From assembly GCA_963780825.1 (NCBI GenBank), contig CAWADL010000014.1:434001-498000 (forward strand): a stretch of DNA of 64,000 bases, written 5' to 3'. The notes under the pieces were generated by a model. It was given only the letters and a program-made list of their open reading frames with translations, did no database searches and was not told where the DNA came from. The DNA is from Roseiarcus sp963780825. Its GTDB lineage: Bacteria > Pseudomonadota > Alphaproteobacteria > Rhizobiales > Beijerinckiaceae. The position numbers and the translations under genes were made by a program. Positions 58,506 through 64,000 of this stretch are shown in pieces. How positions within the stretch are numbered: position 1 is the stretch's first letter; each line of letters starts with the position of its first letter.

Positions 58506-59053
58506 GCGGAAGAGATCAATCAACGGTCGAGTTTGAACCGGATGCGCGGAGACTTCGATGTGAGTGGAGCGAGGGCAAACGCCAGCCCGCCAGATAGCTC
58601 GCTCTGTCATTCATTCACCCCACAGCATTCAATTCCACAAATCCACAGATCAAAAATGCGCCCCCGTGGTTCGTTGCCGCCACGTTTGAGGCCGAACCCC
58701 GCAGAACTTTTCTTGTCGTTCGTAACCATAAATCAAGCTGACAACCAGGCTCTGTCTGACTGATCGCGTAGCCGAAATCCCGTCGCGAATTAGGCGCAGA
58801 CCGGCGCCGGAAAGTGCTTAGCCAATTTGGCAAGGATCTCGGCAATATGCTTTCGTCCCTGCGGCGGGTACACCGTGGCTATAGTCATTTAGGCGGGCGA
58901 ACCTGCAATATGACTACCTTTGTTTCGCCGTCCAATACGCTATCGATTCGGTTTAAAATCTCCTGTGAAGTGTTGCCGCTGATTCCGGCGCTCTTAACGG
59001 AAGCGTTTTAACCCAGGGTTTGTCAGAAGCTAAAATTTGAGGGAGGTATGACC
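58506..59053. other. Intergenic region without a supported gene
   Basis: About 550 bases of noticeably lower GC than its surroundings. Short frames exist (for instance 58814-59011) but none shows codon bias or a recognisable motif, and stops are frequent on both strands. It probably holds the end of the catabolic operon and the promoter of the 2-hydroxyacid dehydrogenase; I see no clear terminator hairpin or promoter. Confidence 0.6.
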
Positions 59054-60007
59054 ATGACAACAGGTATGAGGAACCGAGAACAAATTGTTCTGCTAGGCGC
59101 TTTGCCCTCGGGCCTGACCGCAGAGCTGCAAGAGCGCTACATCGCTCATCAAATATATGCGGAGTCCGATCCCCTAGCCGCGCTTGACTCTGTCGGGGCG
59201 AACTGTCGCGCTGCGGTGGGGCACGGCATGGCCGGGCTGACGCGTGCGCATCTCGAACGAATGCCAAAACTGGAAATCTGCGCGCTACATGGCGTTGGTC
59301 TCGAAACCAGCGATTTGCCTGCAATCAAGGCGAGGGGAGTTGCGCTCACAACGACGCCTGTGCTGTTTGATGACGTCGCCGATCTTGCGATCGCGCTGGC
59401 GCTGGCGTGTTGCCGCGAGATTGCGCGCGCGGATCGATATGTTCGGTCGGGAGCGTGGAGCCAGGCCAGGTTGTCGCCTGGGCGAAAACTTACGGGAATG
59501 CGCGCGGGGATATTGGGTCTAGGTCGCATCGGCGCTCAGATCGCGCGAAGGCTGGAAGGCTTTGACTGCAAGATCGGCTTCGCCGACCCGGTCAAGCAGG
59601 AGCCGCGTTATCGCCGTTTCGACGACGCAGTGGAACTGGCGCGTAACTCCGATGTGTTCTTCCTCGCCGCCGCGGGCGGTCCGAAGGGTTCGCCGCCGCT
59701 GGTCGGCGCCGACGTGCTGGACGCGTTGGGTCCGCGCGGCATCTTCGTCAACGTATCGCGTGGCTGGCTCGTCGATCAGGGCAGTCTGGTTTCCGCTCTT
59801 GTTGATAAGCGGCTCGGCGCTGCGGGGCTCGATGTTCTGCTTGACGAACCCGAGGTGCCCAAGGAGTTGATTGCGCTGGACAACGTCGTCCTGACGCCGC
59901 ATATCGCGAGCTCGACGGAAGAAACCATGGCGCTGATGCGCCAGTGCGTGCTCGACAATCTCGAGAGCTGGTTCGCCGGCCGCGGCGCGCTGACTTCGGT
60001 GACGTGA
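59054..60007 (+). CDS. D-isomer-specific 2-hydroxyacid dehydrogenase
   Basis: About 317 residues, intact. The NAD motif G-I-L-G-L-G-R-I-G-A-Q-I is near residue 155, N-V-S-R-G-W-L-V-D near 235, the catalytic acid region L-D-E-P-E-V-P, and H-I-A-S-S-T near 285. It converts 2-keto acids and D-2-hydroxyacids, for example glyoxylate or hydroxypyruvate. The ATG at 59054 is favoured because a GGGAGG box lies seven bases upstream; an ATG at 59048 is too close to it. It is followed by an HpaI-type aldolase, whose keto-acid product it could reduce. Confidence 0.9.
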   Translation: MTTGMRNREQIVLLGALPSGLTAELQERYIAHQIYAESDPLAALDSVGANCRAAVGHGMAGLTRAHLERMPKLEICALHGVGLETSDLPAIKARGVALTTTPVLFDDVADLAIALALACCREIARADRYVRSGAWSQARLSPGRKLTGMRAGILGLGRIGAQIARRLEGFDCKIGFADPVKQEPRYRRFDDAVELARNSDVFFLAAAGGPKGSPPLVGADVLDALGPRGIFVNVSRGWLVDQGSLVSALVDKRLGAAGLDVLLDEPEVPKELIALDNVVLTPHIASSTEETMALMRQCVLDNLESWFAGRGALTSVT

Positions 60008-60050
60008 CGGGTCGCGCGCAAAATTAGAAAAAATCGGGGAGGTGGAAACG

Positions 60051-60872
60051 ATGTCTGAATCCGAGGGCTTGCAGAGTGGATCGGGCGATCACGGCTCGCT
60101 GAAGAGGGTCGCGGCGTTCAAACGACGTCTTAAGGCTGGTGAGACGATGTTCGGGGGTTGGTTGAGCCTCACCGACCCGGTGGCCGCCGAACTGATGTCA
60201 CGTTCCGGTTTCGACTACCTGATCATCGATACCGAGCACGGCGCGTGGGACTTGATAGCCCTGCAGACGGCGCTGATGGCCTTCAATGGTTCGCCTACGG
60301 TGGTTATCGTTCGCGTCCCTTGGAACGATCATGTGCGGATCAAACAGATCCTCGATATGGGGGCCGAGGGGATCATGGCGCCGATGGTCCGAACGGTTGA
60401 GGAATGCCAGGCGCTGGTGCGGGCCTGCCGCTATCCGCCGGTTGGCGCTCGCGGCTTCGGCCCGCGGCGGGCTTCCAACTACTATCGCGATCTCGACGCT
60501 TATGTCGCCGCGGCCAACGACTCCATTTTTGTCATGCCGCAAGTCGAAGATATAGCGACCGTGGACGTGATCGACGAGTTTCTGGCCGTACCCGGAATTG
60601 ACGCGGTCGCGCTCGGGCCAAATGACCTCTCCGGGACGACGGGTCATTTCCGAGAGCATCAACATCCCAAAAACCTCGCCGCCATCAACACGGTTCTCGC
60701 GCGCGCCCAGGCGGCCGGACTGCCTGCCTGTTTGGGGGTCAACAACAAACCCGCGGATATACCCGGATGGGTGGCGAAAGGGGTTCGCTTGGTTTTGGTG
60801 ACCGCCGATCTGGAGCTCTTGGCGGCAGGCAGCGCGGAGGCCCTACGAAAAGGTCGCGAAGCAGTGCGCTAG
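60051..60872 (+). CDS. HpcH/HpaI-family aldolase
   Basis: About 273 residues. Class II aldolase with D-T-E-H-G metal/base motif near residue 60, V-R-V-P-W-N-D, E-G-I-M-A-P-M-V-R-T, P-Q-V-E-D, and L-G-P-N-D-L-S. The family cleaves 2-keto-3-deoxy or 4-hydroxy-2-keto acids into pyruvate or glyoxylate and an aldehyde. GGGGAGG eight bases upstream supports the ATG at 60051; a GTG at 60042 overlaps the box. It forms a two-gene unit with the dehydrogenase 43 bases upstream. Confidence 0.9.
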   Translation: MSESEGLQSGSGDHGSLKRVAAFKRRLKAGETMFGGWLSLTDPVAAELMSRSGFDYLIIDTEHGAWDLIALQTALMAFNGSPTVVIVRVPWNDHVRIKQILDMGAEGIMAPMVRTVEECQALVRACRYPPVGARGFGPRRASNYYRDLDAYVAAANDSIFVMPQVEDIATVDVIDEFLAVPGIDAVALGPNDLSGTTGHFREHQHPKNLAAINTVLARAQAAGLPACLGVNNKPADIPGWVAKGVRLVLVTADLELLAAGSAEALRKGREAVR

Positions 60873-60876
60873 CCCT

Positions 60877-60941
60877 CGGAGCGTCGGCCTCCAGGCCGAC
60901 GTTGGGGCCGCACAAACGTCAGTCTGGAGGCTGACGCTCCG
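60877..60941. repeat. Palindromic repeat, family B copy 3
   Basis: Arms of 25 bases at 60877-60901 and 60917-60941 around a 15-base spacer, with three or four mismatches between arms. It begins four bases after the aldolase stop codon. Confidence 0.88.
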
Positions 60942-61004
60942 CGCCGTTTGACCCGCTTGACCGATGCGCCCCGGTTGGGGCTTACTCGGCTACCAAAATC
61001 AAAA

Positions 61005-61031
61005 GCGCCGCCGTCTAAAAACGGGCGGCGC
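61005..61031. other. GC-rich hairpin before the oligopeptide transporter genes
   Basis: GCGCCGCC and GGCGGCGC form an 8-bp stem around an 11-base loop, about 40 bases upstream of the ABC ATPase gene. It could be a weak terminator for the aldolase genes, as A-rich bases precede the left arm, or a leader structure for the transporter message. Confidence 0.45.
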
Positions 61032-61072
61032 GAAGAGGAAACCGGAGGGGATCGCGCCGTGGCGGGGAACGC

Positions 61073-62103
61073 TTGACATATCAACAGGCGCGCCAACTGC
61101 AGGATGACGCGATCCTGCGCGTGCGCGACCTTCGCGTGTTTTATCACACCTCGCTCGGCCCGGTGCGCGCGGTCGACGGCGTCAGTTTTGATTTGCGGGT
61201 CGGCGAACGCCTCGGTCTCGTCGGCGAGTCCGGATCGGGCAAATCGACAGTCGCGATGTCGTTGATGCGTCTGATAAAGCGACCGGGTCGCATTGAGGGC
61301 GGGCAAGCGCTGCTCGATGGGGTCGATCTTCTCGCGCTGCCCGAAGCCGAGATGCGTCGGCTGCGCCTGGCGTCGATCGCGCTCGTAGCGCAGGGCGCGA
61401 TGAACTCTCTCAACCCGGTAATTCGGGTGCGGGCTCAGTTCGCGGACGCGTTGCGCGATCACGGCCAGACCCTTTCGCGTAGCGCCATGGACGCGCGAAT
61501 TCGTGATTTGCTGCTCAAGGTGAGGCTAAACCCCGACGTCGCCGACAAATATCCGCACGAACTCAGCGGCGGCATGAAGCAGCGGGTGGTGATCGCCATC
61601 GCCATCAGCTTGCGCGCGAAGGTGATCATCGCCGACGAGCCGACAAGCGCGCTCGACGTGGTGGTTCAGCGGCAAGTGGTGGAAACGCTGCGGCGCGTGC
61701 AGGAAGAGATCGGCGCCTCGATCATCCTGGTCGGACATGACATGGGTCTGATGGCGCAGATCGGTCGATCGGCTGGGCGTCATGTACGCTGGGGCCTTGG
61801 CCGAACTTTGCAGCGTGCGCGAGATCTTCCGCGAACCTCTGCATCCTTACAGCCGATTGCTGATTGCGAGCTTGCCGACGTTCGAGCGCAAGACGGTGTT
61901 TCAGGGCATACCCGGCTTGACGCCGTCGTTGCTCAATCGTCCGGCGGGATGCTCGTTTCGGGCGCGATGCCCGAACGCGATGGATCGATGCGCGCACGAA
62001 ACGCCGGTCATTCCGCGCGGTGCGGCCCGATCATTGGGTGGCGTGTCACCTCTACGAAGCCGCGGCGCCGCAAACCGCCCTGCAAGCCGTGTCTGGAGCG
62101 TGA
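61073..62103 (+). CDS. Oligopeptide-type ABC transporter ATPase (OppD-like, frameshifts)
   Basis: About 342 residues. Walker A G-E-S-G-S-G-K-S-T, signature L-S-G-G-M-K-Q-R-V-V and Walker B I-I-A-D-E-P-T-S-A-L-D are intact; the OppD C terminus with H-P-Y-S-R-L-L and cysteines for a possible iron-sulfur site (C-S-F-R-A-R-C-P-N-A-M-D-R-C) follows after shifts near 61770 and 62010. The span is 3n+2. The TTG at 61073 is the first in-frame start; a GTG at 61059 with GGAGGGG eight bases upstream is the better start if one base in between is an insertion. Substrate could be peptides, nickel or sugars. Confidence 0.88.
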
Positions 62104-62104
62104 C

Positions 62105-63171
62105 ATGACCGCTCTGTTGGAAGCCCGTGCGGTCACCAAAGAGTTCGCCGGCGGATCGCGCGGCCAAAAGATGACGGCGGTCGACGATTTCTCGATTTCG
62201 ATCTCGAGCGATCAGCCCTCGATCGTCGCGCTGGTTGGCGAAAGCGGCAGCGGCAAGACGACGCTCGCGCGACTGCTGCTTGGCGTTGCCGAGCCGAGCC
62301 AAGGCGCGGTGCTCTACAAGGGCGCGGACCTTCGCTCGCTGCCGAGCGCCGAACGGCGCGCCTTTCGGCGGGACATTCAGGTGATCTACCAGGACCCTTT
62401 CGAGGCGTTCAATCCGTTCTATCGCGTCGATCACGTGCTCACGACGCCGCTGATGAACTTCGGTCTGGCGCACTCGCGGGGCGCAGCCGCGACTCATGAT
62501 CGAGGAAACGCTACGCGCTGTCGGACTTCGCCCCGAAGAAACACTGGGCCGCTTTCCGCACCAACTCAGCGGCGGTCAGCGCCAGCGCATCATGGTCGCG
62601 CGGGCGCTGTTGATCCGTCCTCGCGTCATTATCGCCGATGAACCGGTTTCGATGGTCGACGCGTCGCTTCGGGCGATCATATTGGCGAGCTTGCGCAAGC
62701 TCTACGACGAATACGGCATTTCGCTCATCTACATCACGCATGACCTGACGACGGCCTACCAGATTTGCGAAAACGTCATCGTGCTTTACCGCGGCGCGAT
62801 CGCGGAGGCCGGGGATTCCGAGCAGGTCGTGCGCGCTCCGATGCATCCCTACACGCGGTTGCTGATCGGCTCGATCCCGAATCCCAATCCCGACCAACCC
62901 TGGTTGGAGGAGGAGGCCGCGTCGTCCCACGGACAGAGCCGCTGTCGGAATCAGGGATGCCGTTTTGCCACCCGCTGCCCAAGCGCGATGGAAATCTGTC
63001 GCGACAAACGGCCGCCGCTGTTTCGCATCGACGATCACCGCGCGGCCGCTTGCTTATCTCTATCGCGACCGCGAGCCGGTGGCCGCCGCCGATCTTGACT
63101 CAGTGCTGCTGGCTACAGGCGCGCCCCGCCCGGCGACAGCTACCAACAATCAAAACGAGGCAGCCCTGTAG
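62105..63171 (+). CDS. Oligopeptide-type ABC transporter ATPase (OppF-like, two frameshifts)
   Basis: About 354 residues. Walker A G-E-S-G-S-G-K-T-T, V-I-Y-Q-D-P-F-E-A-F-N-P, signature L-S-G-G-Q-R-Q-R-I-M-V, Walker B I-I-A-D-E-P-V-S-M-V-D and C-terminal cysteines. Extra bases near 62485 and 63050 restore one frame to N-Q-N-E-A-A-L-stop; the span is 3n+2. The stop codon TAG at 63169-63171 is part of the first arm of palindromic repeat A2. It partners the OppD-like ATPase one base upstream. Confidence 0.88.
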
Positions 63172-63248
63172 CCGCGGTCGTTGACCGCGGTTTTCGATGA
63201 TCGAATGTTTGCTGCGCTTGACCACCGCGGTCAGCGACCGCGGCTACA
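63167..63248. repeat. Palindromic repeat, family A copy 2
   Basis: Arms of 25 bases at 63167-63191 and 63224-63248 with one mismatch, around a 32-base spacer. The arms are the same as at 1490-1582, while the spacer differs. It overlaps the OppF-like stop codon and lies between convergent genes. Confidence 0.9.
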
Positions 63249-63271
63249 GGCGTCGCTCCCGCCTGAGGTCG

Positions 63272-64000
63272 TTAAGCCACACGCCTGAGCCTTGGATTGG
63301 CGATCTCGTCGAGACCGACTGAGATCAGAAACAAGGCAATGAATAACATGCCGACGACGACGATCGGCGCCAACCACCACCACCACCAGCCATTGATGAC
63401 GGCGCCGGTGAAATTGACCCAATATAGCGTCATTCCGAGCGTCGGCGCCTCGAACACGCCGAGGCCCAACACGTCGAGCCCGATCGAAGCCAGGATCGCG
63501 GCGGAAACCGAGCCGACGAGCGAGGCCATCAGATAGGGCAGCAGATTGGGCATCAGTTCCTTGATGATGATGCCCGGGCCGCTCGTGCCGGAAAGCCGCG
63601 CGATCTGCACATAGGCGCGCTCTCGAAGCGTCAGCACTTGCGATCGGATGGTGCGCGCTGGATACAACCACGCCAGAGAAGCGATGACGAGCGCCATGAC
63701 GTTGACCGTCATGCCCTGGCGCAGCGCAAGCGCCACAACAATCAAGATCATCAGATTGGGCACGGTCAAGCCGACATCGACGATGCTGCGCAGCACACTG
63801 TCGACCCAGCCGCCGTAGTACGCCGCGACAAACGCCACGATCGCGCCGAAGCCGACACCGAGTATGCCAGCGATTAAGCCAATGCGAAGCGTCAGCAAGG
63901 TGCCGGTAGTGATCACAGCAAACAAATTGCGCCCCTGACGGTCGCTTCCGAAGGGGAGCGCCCAGGAGGGCGGCTGCAGCACCCGCGCCGAGAGCGGACG
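63272..64000 (-). CDS. Oligopeptide-type ABC permease (OppC-like), 5' end outside the window
   Basis: At least 242 residues, open to the window edge; P-P-S-W-A-L-P-F-G-S-D-R-Q-G-R-N is the typical segment after the first membrane helix. Five further hydrophobic segments follow, with the ABC-permease loop E-R-A-Y-V-Q-I-A-R-L-S-G-T-S-G-P-G-I-I near the middle. The C-terminal I-N-G-W-W-W-W-W-L-A-P is rich in tryptophan. It converges on the two ATPase genes instead of sharing their strand, unusual for one opp operon, so the transporter may be rearranged or belong to two units. Confidence 0.9.
   Translation of the reverse strand, partial: RPLSARVLQPPSWALPFGSDRQGRNLFAVITTGTLLTLRIGLIAGILGVGFGAIVAFVAAYYGGWVDSVLRSIVDVGLTVPNLMILIVVALALRQGMTVNVMALVIASLAWLYPARTIRSQVLTLRERAYVQIARLSGTSGPGIIIKELMPNLLPYLMASLVGSVSAAILASIGLDVLGLGVFEAPTLGMTLYWVNFTGAVINGWWWWWLAPIVVVGMLFIALFLISVGLDEIANPRLRRVA

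Noticed and set aside
58814..59011. Small gene in the 58.5-59.05 kb gap
   Set aside because: No ribosome site, no codon bias and no recognisable sequence; left as non-coding.

Overview
The window looks like a chromosomal segment of a GC-rich alphaproteobacterium of the Rhizobiales/Hyphomicrobiales. The evidence is the gene order ftsI-murE-murF-mraY-murD-ftsW-murG, an ArsR-methyltransferase fusion next to metF, a soluble propane-monooxygenase-type operon with its own chaperonin, and dispersed palindromic repeats. A relative of the Beijerinckiaceae or Bradyrhizobium groups fits, but the genus is an inference. I found no rRNA, tRNA, CRISPR array or insertion sequence.

Layout. 1-9.1 kb: cell-division and cell-wall (dcw) genes; after murG the cluster is interrupted by a FecR-domain protein instead of the usual murC. 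9.3-14.1 kb: FecR/membrane protein, cupin plus SAM methyltransferase, acyltransferase-SGNH protein. 14.2-16.1 kb: ArsR-methyltransferase regulator and metF, with a palindromic operator lying across the start codon. 16.1-20.5 kb (minus strand): IolC-type kinase/DUF2090 protein, SDR, cupin, glycosyltransferase. 20.7-27.4 kb: MocR-type regulator, DegT-type aminotransferase, ribose-type ABC importer and ChbG/YdjC deacetylase, which look like an amino-sugar or aminocyclitol uptake and catabolism operon.

27.6-40.5 kb is the most interesting part. An AcoR-type sigma-54 activator faces away from a strong -24/-12 promoter. That promoter drives a Zn alcohol dehydrogenase and two small unknown genes. 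A second, weaker -24/-12 site then precedes the monooxygenase genes prmA (hydroxylase alpha), prmB (reductase), prmC (hydroxylase beta) and prmD (coupling protein), followed by an amidohydrolase, a MIP18/DUF59 protein, a divergent GroEL and an unknown 157-residue protein. All six diiron ligands of the hydroxylase are present at MMO-like spacing. 40.6-42.3 kb (minus): enoyl-CoA hydratase and esterase. 42.4-58.5 kb (plus): a catabolic operon with two acyl-CoA ligases, two hot-dog proteins, a TetR regulator, a Baeyer-Villiger monooxygenase, an SDR, beta-oxidation enzymes, a SnoaL-like protein and a complete Liv-type ABC transporter. 59-60.9 kb: 2-hydroxyacid dehydrogenase and HpaI-type aldolase. 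61-64 kb: Opp-type ABC genes.

Sequence quality matters for reading this window. Many genes are broken by single-base shifts, and nearly every one I resolved is a one-base insertion. They are sparse over much of the window but very dense at 16.1-18.9 kb and about 42.9-56.1 kb. Conserved motifs resume directly after each shift, so I treat these as assembly errors and give the full corrected gene spans. This also removes an apparent MraY-MurD fusion. Separately, three families of palindromic repeats with 25-bp arms sit immediately after stop codons.
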